The notes under the pieces: generated by a model | What the model saw: the letters and a program-made list of their open reading frames with translations, nothing else | The model's database searches: none | What the model was told of the DNA's origin: nothing | Made by a program: the position numbers and the translations under genes | Part shown: piece by piece, positions 33,071-43,943 of the stretch | Position numbering within the stretch: the first letter of the stretch is position 1 | How the letters are laid out: each line of letters begins with the position of its first letter | Source: Lumnitzera littorea | Taxonomy: Eukaryota; Streptophyta; Magnoliopsida; Myrtales; Combretaceae | Direction of reading: 5' to 3' | Assembly (NCBI GenBank): GCA_024138015.1 | Contig: JAMXBB010000004.1 | Location: forward strand, 74,584,809 to 74,648,808 | DNA: 64,000 nt

Positions 33071-35587
33071 TCATAGACAGGAGGCTAGGGCTTTCTTTGA
33101 GCAAGCTACTTTCTTGGCACATGGGTTCTCGTCTTCCTCTAGATCCTTGGCATGTGCTTTGCTATCACCCTTATTAGCAATCTCGGCACCCGCCACATCT
33201 TCATCGTCTTTGTTAGCACTGCTCACTCTATCAATGACATCGGCAAAGTTAAGGTATGAGAGATCGTAATCAGGGTGAAGCTTTAGGATCTCTTCTCTTG
33301 CTACTTGAAGCCCCTCCAACAACTTCTTCCATAGAAGCCTCTTGTATTGCCGACTAGGAGTGATTATATCAAGAGCCTCTTCGACTGATGGTCCTCTCCT
33401 CACAGTCTCCTCTAATTCAGTGACACGACATTGTAAGTACCAATTGTTGGTCTCCAACTCTTTAATCTGCATTTTGAGCTAATCTTCTTCCTCACTCATC
33501 ATGTAAAGAGTTCAGCCTAGGCCTTAGTACTCTTCTTTCTTCTTCCATAACTCCTCTTTTAGGCCTTTAAGCTCTTTGTATTGCTCTTATATTTTAGCCT
33601 TTAAGCTTGAGACTTCATTAGCGGTAAGGGCATGTGTTGACTTCTCGATAGCAACAGTCTGGGCTGTCAATGCATTGTATACATCCTTAACTCTCTGCAA
33701 CAAATTTATTTAATATAATAAAGAATGATTCAGCACAACACATGAATACAACCAAGGATGTTACCTTCTTTGCCTCTTTGTTGGCTTCATCTAAAGCTAT
33801 TAGAATATAGCTACTCATCTGGAAAAGGAAATGAGTTAGTAACCTAACTAAATTTGATAATTAAAAGTAATGGTTATGGATACTCACATCATACAATTTA
33901 GCTGCGATATGGACCTTACTGCAACTGCCGACTTTGTGACATCCTTCTTCATAAAATCTCTATCCTTGGGAAGAATTACTACTTCCATTAAAGCCAAGGA
34001 CTTTGTCTTGTTGCCCAAGGCCGAGTTAGTGTCCAAAATTGTGTGGTACTAGCACGAGATGTAGTACTCACTATCCTCCTTATTGGGGACGAATTCGATA
34101 ATGTTGATGTTGAGTACTTTACTATGTATTGCCTCCTTCACCCTCTCATTTGAATCTTTGGACTTTTTGGCAGTTGGTTAGTTGACGATTTCTTTCCCTA
34201 ATCTTTTTTTGTTGCTCAGTGCTACCTCCACTATCTAGGACGATCCTTCGGCAGTAGTGACATCAGCTTCATTGTAGGGCCAAATCTCTTAATCCTCTTC
34301 TCTTGGCTCTACAATGGGTAGAACATCTTGAATAATCTCTACAAGAGGCTCCCTCAAATGAGTAATTTCAATTTTGGCTAGCAAATCTTTCTTCCCCTTC
34401 TTACGCTTTTTGATCAGTTGAGAAGCTTTCTATTGCACCGTAGGTTGCTTGGTTGTGTCTTTGGCCACCTTTTTCACAACTATTAGTTGAATGGTAGATG
34501 CAGTGGTTGTACGCTTGTTGGCCTTTGATTTTTTAGACTTTGCTTGGGACAGCAGCTTAGTAGGATTTACTTCGTCAGCATATATATCTGCGACATGAGC
34601 AAACAAGTTAATATCAACATGGGAAAAGAATAAACTTACATTCTCTATGCCAAGCAAGGCTCAAAGGCGATAGCTCTTCCCCCAAGTCTCGAGAACGGCT
34701 TTCCTCTTGCAGCTATACTTAGTACGTTGGTAACTCATTAACGTACCTTCTTTTTTAGAAAAGATTGGGTCTCCACTTACGTAACGTCGTATGATTCTCT
34801 CGACGACTTTGAAGAACATTTTATTCTTCCTCCTTTCTTGAATTTTCTTTACTACTTCTACATCATTCAGCATCAAATCAATATCTTTAGTGTGAATTGG
34901 CTCGATCCACTTGGTCTAAAAGTTCAGTCCTTAATTAGATACTATTGATACAAATTTATCATGCTACTTGTGAATCTTAGACTCTAACCTATCCATGAAC
35001 TTCTGTCCATGCCTTACAGCGACACAATACCACCCGTCAAGTTGCCTCCTAATCGTAAAGAAAAATCGAAACAGCTGAGGCATGGCCCTAACTTTGACGT
35101 CTTCATAAACTATCTCAAAAGCAGCTAGAAGCCAATATGTGTTGGGTGAGAACATACTTGGTACAACTTTGAAGTAGTTAAAGAAGTCCTTCATAAAAGT
35201 CAAGAAAGGGAAGCGCAACCTAAAATCTAAATATTTCATGTATATATGGAACTTACGCTCTTTTGGGAAACAAACCCTTTCCTCCTCTCTTAGCCTCCTC
35301 AAATTCCACATTTCGAGAAGGTCTTGCCAGTACTAATTGTACTTTATGACAAGAACTTTGTTGGCAAAACTAGTGGCTCCATTTAGAGAGTTGCAGAAGT
35401 AAGCTATGGTGTTGTACAAATACGTTGTCAAGGACTAACCTTCCATATCTTCAGGATAATCATCTACATCATGCTCATTGATTCAACTAAGTTTATCCTA
35501 CCTTACCTCAATGTTGTCATTAGAGCTGCTACAAGAACATGCTGCCTCGCTCCCTCTTTAGGTGAGAAAAGTGGCCTCAGTTTCCAT
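33071..35587 (-). pseudogene. Antisense intron-bearing gene inside element F
   Basis: Best copy of the family's antisense gene, from METEAT (35,587) to ALASCL-stop (33,071). Its N-terminal part at 35,311-34,964 contains CFPKERKFHIYMKYLDFRLR, FPFLTFMKDFFNYF, SPNTYWLLAAFE and IRRQLDGWY. This is the pattern of the plant 'putative gypsy type transposon' domain (Pfam Transposase_28), recognised from memory. A lysine-rich middle follows (SKKSKANKRTTT near 34,530). Introns at 33,819-33,887 (69 nt, GTGAGT...CAG) and 33,695-33,764 (70 nt, GTAACA...CAG) flank a 54-nt exon, 33,765-33,818, encoding MSSYILIALDEANKEAKK. The C-terminus is coiled-coil-like, then acidic (33,472-33,071). A handful of stops and a 1-nt deletion disrupt it. 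Function is unknown. Confidence 0.75.
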
Positions 35588-35760
35588 TGCTTCAAAATCG
35601 AAGAGGACAAGTCGACAGACGATGTTACGAACCATACTTAAATGTTTATGAATAGTATCTTGAAAATTGAAGAACTTAAAAGAGTGAAGATGAGAAAGTA
35701 AGAAAATATGGTTATGATGACTAAGTTTGAACAAAAGTGAATCGTGATCTCAAAGAGTCC

Positions 35761-35768
35761 TTTAAATA
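35761..35768 (-). promoter_or_regulatory. TATA-like box for the antisense gene in F
   Basis: Minus-strand TATTTAAA about 174 bp upstream of the antisense ATG, matching position and sequence in both duplicated copies of element E. Confidence 0.45.
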
Positions 35769-36103
35769 TGGACAATTCGCCCTTGTAACTGCATACGCGT
35801 TTTTGATAGTAATGACCATTGATTTGATAAGTAGCACAGATTGATGACACGTATCATGTCTTTAGAATCTGACAGTTGATAACTCTCTGATAGTTATTGA
35901 GTCTGTAGCATAAAGGTTACCAAGGAAATAGGTGTTGTATCACTTACTTTTTTATCTCTTCAATAGGCAGGAACTCAAAAATTGTGGCTTTTAGACTAGG
36001 ATGCAAACTGCCTTGCTCCCTCTTTTGCTCAGCATCTAAAGAACTACTCCCACTCAACTTCTAGTGCATTATATATTACTCCCTTTATCCATCACTTAAA
36101 CAT

Positions 36104-36120
36104 GGGAGTTAAGGAGCAAA
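36104..36120 (+). other. Polypurine tract of element F
   Basis: GGGAGTTAAGGAGCAAA directly before the 3' LTR. Equivalent tracts precede both E LTR copies. Confidence 0.75.
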
Positions 36121-36596
36121 TGTTGATAGTCAGTTTTTGTCTCCATCTTACTTATCTATTCAGTTGCCGACAAGCTACGCAATATATATTCTTGGCACCT
36201 TACTAAGTAATCAATATTCTCGACACCACACCAAGTAACTCTGATCCATCATATATTTGAATTCATGTTCATGGTATGAACAATTATTACAAGCATGGTT
36301 ATGATTACATAACTGTCTTCTCTCCTTACATTTTTGGGAAGGTATCTAATTAAGAAACTTCAACATAACTCAGCAGTTATTCTGATAACTGCTCCTTTAG
36401 ACGTAACGCTCTCCTATAAATATAACAAAGAAACCCAATAAGAGACATCCGATAACTCTTAAACTTTTCAACTTTACTATTTTCATTCTAACCCACTGAG
36501 TTAGGCATCAAAGTAGCCGCATCAAACTAACCCTAGTACCAAGTATTTGTGTTATCTTTGTAGGATATTTCTAATTCCCAAAATTTACCACCAACA
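36121..36596 (+). repeat. 3' LTR of element F
   Basis: 476 bp, TGTTGATAG to CCAACA, with TATAAATA at 36,415-36,422. Followed by CTTTA, the right target duplication. Confidence 0.9.
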
Positions 36597-36601
36597 CTTT
36601 A

Positions 36602-36721
36602 CCCTTCTCATTTTGGCTTACTAATTTAGGTATCAAAGTAGCTGCATTAGATTGGACTTGGTACCAAGTATTTTTCTCATCTTTGCAGGACATTTTCAAC
36701 CCCCAAAATTCACCAACAACA
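36602..36721 (+). repeat. Element E LTR, second copy, segment 3 (end of E)
   Basis: 120 bp that continue E's outer LTR after F and end CACCAACAACA. Segments 1, 2 and 3 sum to 282+74+120 = 476 bp, the length of F's LTRs. E therefore ends at 36,721. Confidence 0.85.
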
Positions 36722-37623
36722 GGCTGGTTTTACCATCTTGGGGTTTAGGCCTAGTTTTTGGTATTAGACTTTACATTTGACTTCTTGAGCTTTTATTTAA
36801 ATATTTTAAGGTTAAATTTTCTACCCAAATTTAGTAATTTTATTTTTCACCATATTATTACTCTACCAGGCCTAAGTAAACACTTTTCACTAGTTTATAG
36901 TCTTAACATGTTAAGAGGCCTATAGACGATATCTTGGATAGACCTCAAGAATTATCGAGCCTTTTATATTTTAATTAATGAGCTTTTTATTTTTGGTTTT
37001 AGATCTGGTCATTACTTTTTAGGGCCTAGATTTTGATTCTTTTAGGCCTTTTTGGGCTTATTTTGCACTTTAGGATCTTAAGCTCAATTCTATTCACCTT
37101 TTTTTGCTTAAGCCCACTTTATACTTTAAGCTTCGTCCAATTTAGTAAATGTTCTAGATCTAGTTCTTATTGTTAATAAGGCTTTTAACACTATTCTTAA
37201 GTCTTTAATTAATAAGCTGGTTTAGGTCAGCAACTCATCACTACCTACCTACGTATTTGCTTATGTATATTTAGCTTCATGGTCTTCCCTTGTTGATTTG
37301 TCAATAAAACTCACTAACCACTAAACTTTATTACATGGTGGTGGTGATACTTGAACTTCTAAGTCTAATATATACATTACCTTAACTGGCCATTCATGCT
37401 ACTATCCTAAAACTCTAAAACATGTATGCTCATAACTATAAGTATGTGTGTGTATGTGTGTGCATAATGTGTAAATCCTACNAATTGATTGATTTGAAGA
37501 CATTTTATAAATAGAAATTTATAAAATGTAAAGCTCTTTGGTGCGTCACATCCAACTAGCAACATACGGACTTTGCTAACATTTTCTTTCCTTTTGTTCT
37601 CATTGTGGTGCTCTTTGATGAGA
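36722..37623. other. Unassigned non-coding stretch with one ambiguous base
   Basis: No coding similarity seen. Contains a TG-rich microsatellite at about 37,443-37,463, the single N of the window at 37,482, and at 37,484-37,520 a copy of the first bases of the following Athila LTR (ATTGATTGATTTGAAGAC). The open frame crossing the N is not credible. Confidence 0.6.
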
Positions 37624-40026
37624 TGATATGAATACTGAATAAAAATTGATTGATTTGAAGACATTTTATAAATAGAATTTTTCAAAACAGTGTCAATCTA
37701 ATAACCAACAATGTGTCGAATTGTCTGCAATAACAATACTGTTGAGTATTCACTAGATCATTTCCTTAGGGAGAAGGACTAGAGCTAGGTATTAGATGTG
37801 ACTTACTACTTTAATATAGGCAAAGCAATTAAATTTTGATATTTATATAATTACAACTAATTAGGATATTTACACTAATCATGGGATTTTAACACTTCCA
37901 ATGAATATAATGATAAACTAATCATTCAAATTACCAAGTAGCAACCTAGTTGTCCAATTTCACTAATATGAATTGCAAATGAGTTGTTAATGATACAAAC
38001 CCTAATCAAATTAGAATGTGTCAAGTCTTAATCCGTATTAGCTAGTCAAAGCAAGGGTTAGAATCAATGTTTTAGCACACAATCCCAATCTACAAGCATT
38101 CTTAATACATGAAACACTTGCTCTTTAACCAAGAACTAACTACCCATGAACAATACATGAAAATAACACACTAAACCAAAAGATAATCCACATTAGATTC
38201 ATAATCTCATAAATTACAACAGGAATATCAAGTATAGACAACTTCTAACAACATTCTAAATGAAGGAAATTAGTAGAGAAGAGAAAAACATCAAGACAAA
38301 GAGTGATTCCTATCTCCAATCTAAGCTTGAATGATGTTTATTTGACATTCACGAGTTGAAATCCCTCAAAAATAACTAAATCTAACCTAAATTTGTTCTA
38401 AATTATGAAACCCTAAGCTAAGGAAAGAAAAAGGGTAAAAAACATATGGAGTGCTACATCTATTATTGCAAGTTGTAGAATGTAGCTTTTTATAGTAATG
38501 GCCTACCAATTAATCAATAGCAACACCACCAATCGATTGATAGGTGTAAAATCCTTAATTTGCTACATTTCTTTCTTACAAAACCTATGGTCAAGGACAA
38601 ATTTACGAGGGAGGCCATAAGGGCCCTAGCCCTCCAAGCTTGGAAAAAATTAATTTCTAATATTTTTAAAGAAAGAAAAAAATATGTATATTAAATATAT
38701 ATTTTAAAGAGTAAAATATAACATGAAATTAGGTATAGCATAGTGTTTTAGCATTTATTCTTCAAACATGAGGTTTTTTGTTCAATTCTTATGTTTTGTG
38801 TTTTGCTTTTCCTATATGCATTTATTATATCCTTTTACTTTTCTTATATACATTTATTAATTAAAAGACATTAGTCCATTTATATTTATTAAACGTTTTA
38901 CTTTTTTGTAATTTTAATTAGTAATACACAGTAGATAATAATTATATAATCATATCATAAATATTCTGGTCTTATCACACAAACTCTTATAAATAATATC
39001 AACCATATGATTTAGTTTAGTTACTTTATTATTACAATTAATGTTATGAAAATAAATGTGGATTATTAAATAATTAATTGGTTAATAACTTATGTTCAAA
39101 ATGATATTTCTTTTTCTAACATTGCTAATAAGATAATTACACAAAATTATCATGAAAATAGATAGTATAATACTTGTATCTATGTCAATTTGCCTTTTTT
39201 GTTGTATTAGAAATTTCCTACCATAATATTTTAATTTGATCTATTTTTACTAAAAAAAAAACTTATATAAGTTTCAATATATTAATGTAAATTTTTATAG
39301 ATTAATAGTTAAATTTTATTTAGTATATTTGCACAATAAAAAAAGGTAAAAAATTTATTCTTTTAACTTCTTATAAAGTGTGCCAATCACCCAAAATCAT
39401 TTTTAGAAAGAAATTTTCCAACCTGTTAAACATTATTAATTGATGTACGTTAAATTATTAACAAGATTCTTTAACATATATAAGTTACAATGTAATTATA
39501 ACAATAATTAGATATTTTCCCATCGATAATTTTAATATTAATTTAATTAATATAAGTCTGACACTCCCAATTATATCATCTTTGGTTTGTCCATGCCTAG
39601 GGTTTGCACTACTGATCGCTCAGTAGAAGAGAATCCTTCTTGACCATTTTATGCTTGCTCCCAACCTCTCTTTGCATTTGATTGGTAGTTAGGCTAATAT
39701 GCCCCTAATACTCTAGGGCACACTAATCAATCGAGGATATGGTTATTGATTAATAGGTAAGCTAAATTCTTACATTCCTTAGCCTCTTGATCAAATGATG
39801 AGGCTACGAAGATTGTAGTAGCCTCATGCACCTGCATGTATGGAATAAATTTAGTGAAATTCAATCAAAACTTAACCTTTTTAATATATTTTCATCGACT
39901 TTGTTTAAGTTGGTCCATTTTGTACATAAACTCTGTTTTTACATAAAATCTATCAATATTTGTTGAATTTATGCACAAATATGGGTTTTAAAGTTGGGAA
40001 AAATTGTACATTTTAAACTATGATCA
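37624..40026 (-). repeat. 3' LTR of element H, with an insertion
   Basis: Aligns with the right LTR over both ends. It carries a 1,008-bp insertion (38,588-39,595) and also about 430 bp (about 38,121-38,555) that the right LTR lacks. Without the insertion it is about 1.39 kb. Confidence 0.8.
38588..39595. mobile_element. 1.0-kb insertion with short imperfect terminal inverted repeats
   Basis: Interrupts the LTR at AAACCTA/GGGTTTGC, a site intact in the other LTR. CCTA stands on both sides (38,584-38,587 and 39,596-39,599). Ends read TGGTCAAGGACAAA and, inverted, CATGGACAAA. Very AT-rich inside, with GAGGGAGGCCATAAGGGCCC near the left end. No coding frame, so probably a non-autonomous DNA transposon of uncertain superfamily. 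The exact length of the target duplication is ambiguous. Confidence 0.6.
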
Positions 40027-41640
40027 CTACCCTTAACTTTAGAACCTTGCTTGTCCTGAAGTAAGCGGGAAAAGATCAATTTAAAAAAAAAAATTGATAG
40101 GACAAGCATACACTTCCTTAATGCTCACATATAATCGAGAGTATTCTATGCCAATGAAAGCTCAAAGTTTGCATGTACTCAATATAATACAAAATCCTCA
40201 AAAGTGATACCGAAATTGTTCCAATTATGGTAAAGCAAATGCTCACAAATCAAAGTTCATGTAATTAATTCAGGAATCAATACCTAAAAGTTTAACTTTG
40301 CCATTAAGTTAGACTTATGAAATATGAAGTGAAGTCTAACATTTCATACTAAGTGAAAGATCTCAATGTTTAATTGGTCATCCCGTATATATACTTATTC
40401 CTTTTTGGTCTCTTAAGTATGCTAATGCCATGCAAATAAAGAGTGACCACTACATCTTACCTTACTTTGCCTCCTTGACTTTTGAATGACTTTTATACTC
40501 TGCCTACTATTCTCTTTTTAAATTTTCACTTGTCACTTCTTCTTTTTTTTCTTTTCTATTTTCTTTCTTTTCTTTTCTCAACTACATGTTCATTTTATAA
40601 TGGGGTCATGCTTTTGATATGAAACAACTTTTCTTAATCCCCATCATTTTTCTTTTCAACTTTTCTTTTTAGGCATTCATTGTGAATTAATTAGGGAACA
40701 TTTAGGTAAAATTTAGTACCCACTTTGGTTCATACAACATTAGCAAACCACTTGATTCCTCAAAAGAATGGTATATATATACAGGTCAACTTCCAAAAAC
40801 ACAAAAATCTAACGCCAACCAAAACATTTCCCTAACTCCAAACGTTTAAACCATGCCTAAATTGGACATAAATAGACAAAGCAAAGATGCCATGAATTGA
40901 TTACAAAGTTTTGAGAAATATTCATGACTTATTCATAGGGGAAATCTTTCAAAACAAAACCCTAATCACTTCTTTCTACTTTCTTTAATGCAAACTTTAT
41001 AACTTATAACATACTCAAAGATTAAGATACAAAGCATAAAGGAAAATGGATCTAACTTCTCAAAAAATAATATTTCTACAAATTCAAAGAAGGGATAAAT
41101 TTAATTAAATTATTAAGGCTCATTTAAAATCACACAACTTCAATATTTATGTCTAACTTTCCTACCCCCAACTATAATTTAGATGTATATATCTTACAAT
41201 TCGGTGCATATGCACTAAGAAGTAAAAGAGGAAGTTAGAATAGGATTCCCCTAGTTTCCTGATGTGTTTTGAGTCCTTGACTCTTATGAGGAATGGGGTT
41301 CTTTTGTGGTGGTTCCCTCCTTCCTTTTTTTATGTACATTACACATATACAAAACAAAGAAAGTGTAAATTAGAAATAATTCTTGATTTGAAAACTTAAA
41401 CATAAACAAGATAAAGGAAACACAAAAGTGAACTAGGGCCAAGGTGCCTCCCACCAAGTGCTTGTTTTATAGTCGTTAGCTTGACTCTTCTAGCTTCTCA
41501 AGGTAGATCAAATTGTTGAGATTTCCTTTCATCAGCCCTATTTTTCCTTTTTCCTATTTAGTACTACTTAATCTTACTAAAACTCATCTCCTCTCCAACT
41601 AAAGCTTCCAATGATCTATTTGACTTTACAACTTGAGGTT
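40027..41640 (-). other. Non-coding 3' part of element H
   Basis: No polymerase or envelope-like similarity seen. A CCAAGGTGCCTCCCACCAAG stretch at 41,440-41,460 resembles a motif I remember from the 3' part of Athila/Ogre elements. Otherwise AT-rich sequence. Confidence 0.5.
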
Positions 41641-41900
41641 GGTTTTTTCTTCATCTTTTTTAAATATTTACAATTCGTCCTCTATCTCCAACCCTTAAAA
41701 TTACTTTACTATTCTTGATGTCAATGGTTACTCTAGCAGTAGCCATGAACAAAAGCCTAAGGATGATTGGAGTCCCTAAATCTTTATCTATAACAACTAC
41801 TATAAAATCCATAAAGAACACCAATTTATCTATCTTTACCAACACATTTTCGATCATTCATTTAGGTTTTTTAATAGAGCACTCGTCTAATTGTATGGTA
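41640..41900 (-). pseudogene. Athila-type protease fragment
   Basis: Minus-strand open frame 41,857-41,660 with ENVLVKIDKLVFFMDFIVV, PIILRLLFMATARVTIDI and VILRVGD. This follows the Athila retropepsin pattern (VLVKVDKFIFPVDFIVLD...PIILGRPFLAT), with GRPF changed to RLLF. Only the C-terminal half of the domain is visible in this frame. It lies left of gag, as expected for a minus-strand element. Pol does not follow. Confidence 0.7.
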
Positions 41901-42799
41901 AGCTCAGACTTCTTCATCTCCTTCCCTAACCTTAGTTCTTCATCCACAGATAAAGAAATTATATTAACTTGGTTTCACAAAATGCATTCTTGAAAAACTT
42001 ATCACCTATAGTGTAGGCTAAGACAAACTTCCCTAGATCGTTTAATTTGGGAGGAATAGCATTTCTTATAGCTTCTATACTTGTTTGAGCTAACATGACC
42101 ATCTCTCACCCATCGAACCTTCTCTTCTTACTCAAAACATCTTTTAAAAACTTCTAGTAGTGAGGCATTTACTTTAATAGCTCATTTAATAGGATATTTA
42201 CCACCAACATCTTAAACATCTCCTAGAATTGCTCAAATCATTCATCCTCCTTACTCTTCATCAACCTTCTTGGGATACATATTGGTGGTACATAAGGCTT
42301 GATAGTAGGCTCAGCATCTATAAGAGTGTATTATTGTTGTACTACTTCTACCTCTACACTTGATGTTAAAGATGAAGTATCCCTTAGCTTAACCTTATTT
42401 TCTAACCTTATATTTACTTTCTTTACTTGTTTAGTAGGTTTAGAGGTACTTACAACATCATTAATCTTCCTCTCCAGCCTCTTAAACCCCCCTAAAGTTA
42501 AATGGGTAAGCCTCTTAATCTCGGCTTCCTAGGTAGGTTTTTCTTCTCTTATCAACACCTCACTAGCTACAGGAGGATCACTAATGACCTCATTGTTCTT
42601 AAGTACATTCATTGCTTTTTCTTTCCTTAAAGACTCGGTCTTGGTTCCAACTTCTCTTCTATTTCTAAAAGCAACCTCTTCCTCTTCATCACTACCCTAA
42701 ACTTGGTCAAGTGCCTCTATTTATAGCTCTTTACTACAGTTTCATCTTTTTGAACTTCTTCTACAACTACCTATAGCATGTCCTTATCTATTTTTAGAT

Positions 42800-43560
42800 T
42801 AATTGTGGGCTTTATACTTCTTATAATTGAGGGAGCTTCTTCTTCTTTTACACATTAGGGACCTTCTTGAGTATCGCCTAACTTTCCACTTCCTTCCAAA
42901 CTAGTCAAGCATTCAGTCAATAGTGCTAATTGAGTCTCTAATTTATGGATGATGAATTCTTGCTTTTCAAACCTTTTAACCTACTTCTCCTCTAATGCCT
43001 TCAATAACTTTGCCATTCTTTCCTCTTTATCATAGCTTAGGGTTACCCAAGTTGTAAGTGGGCTTGTAGCATCTTATTGACTTATCAACTCATCTTATTA
43101 GTAGCATCACTGTTCATTATAGTCATTTAGACTTGATTCTTAGCTATTTCCTCAACATTCATCACTCCCATGTGGTTTACCACAACTTAAACATACTACC
43201 AAATGAGATACATAAAGGCCGTTACTTAAGCTTCTAACCAAATCCTCAATCATTCAAAATACCATTTCTACAGGCATGCTCATTAATGGTCCTCCAACAA
43301 TAGATAATAACATCAACCTATCTTGGTCTCCTAATGTATTAAAGAATGCTCCCAGTTGTGCCCATTTTAAGGATTCATGATAAGGACTTCTACCCATTAA
43401 GTCCTTATATCTCATCCATGTCTTACCTAATGATTCACCATTGTTTTGAGTAAATGATTGTATTTCCCATCTCAACTCATTAATGAAACAATAAGGAAAA
43501 GACCTATCCATGCTATCAATTATGACACTCATTAGCTCAAAAACTCAATCCCAACACTTA
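42800..43560 (-). pseudogene. Athila-type gag fragment
   Basis: Minus-strand frame 43,532-43,254 includes INELRWEIQSFTQNNGESLG, WMRYKDLMGRSPYH and LLSIVGGPLMSMPVE, matching the Athila gag core (LRNEIssFsQ..GESLyeAWeRFKelLrrCPHH...GGtLMsKtpeEA). The upstream start is not clear. Towards 42,800 the frame decays into low-complexity sequence. It was probably followed by the protease at 41,900. Confidence 0.75.
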
Positions 43561-43912
43561 GTATCTTAACACAAAATTCTTAGTATCTACTCCCTTCAAT
43601 TCTGACTAATCCTCTAAACTATAACCTACAAACAAAGCAATATATCTAGCACTATCCTAGCTCAATATCAAATTAGCTAAGGATAATTTTGGCATAAGAA
43701 CAATCAATCTTAAGAAGAAAGTTTGAAACTTTATCAATTCAGCAACTCAATAATAACCCAAACTTACAAGAATGCAATCAAAGATTCAAATTTTAATAAC
43801 TAAACAACACAAATTAAGAAAGAACCTTGCTATACTATTCTAATAACTAAAATTAGCAATTAAACCTAGTCTCAGAGTCCTCGGTTTATCTAATATTAGC
43901 TTGACTTGCCTC

Positions 43913-43940
43913 TCTTCAACAATGGCACTAAAAACGGACT
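43913..43940 (-). other. Decayed primer-binding site of element H
   Basis: CAACAATGGCACTAAAAACGG on the plus strand, close to the reverse complement of the Athila site (CAACGGCGCCAAAAAC), next to the right LTR. Confidence 0.55.
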
Positions 43941-43943
43941 AGA

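Larger units (their letters stand above)
26606..36596 (+). mobile_element. Element F: full-length Tat-lineage retrotransposon
   Basis: 9,991-bp element with two 476-bp LTRs (TGTTGATAG...CCAACA), a degenerate primer-binding site, gag, pol with a second RNase H, a 34-bp tandem array, an antisense gene with introns, and a polypurine tract. Target duplication ATTTA at 26,601-26,605 and CTTTA at 36,597-36,601 (one difference; the ancestral E LTR has CTTTA there). It is inserted into the outer LTR of element E, which belongs to the same family. Frames are decayed throughout, so it is an old copy. Confidence 0.9.

Noticed and set aside
37407..37685. Minus-strand open frame of 92 codons
   Set aside because: It runs through the ambiguous base and a duplicated LTR segment; no recognisable protein features.
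38735..38795. tRNA gene
   Set aside because: Only loose A- and B-box resemblance; no cloverleaf could be drawn from the sequence.
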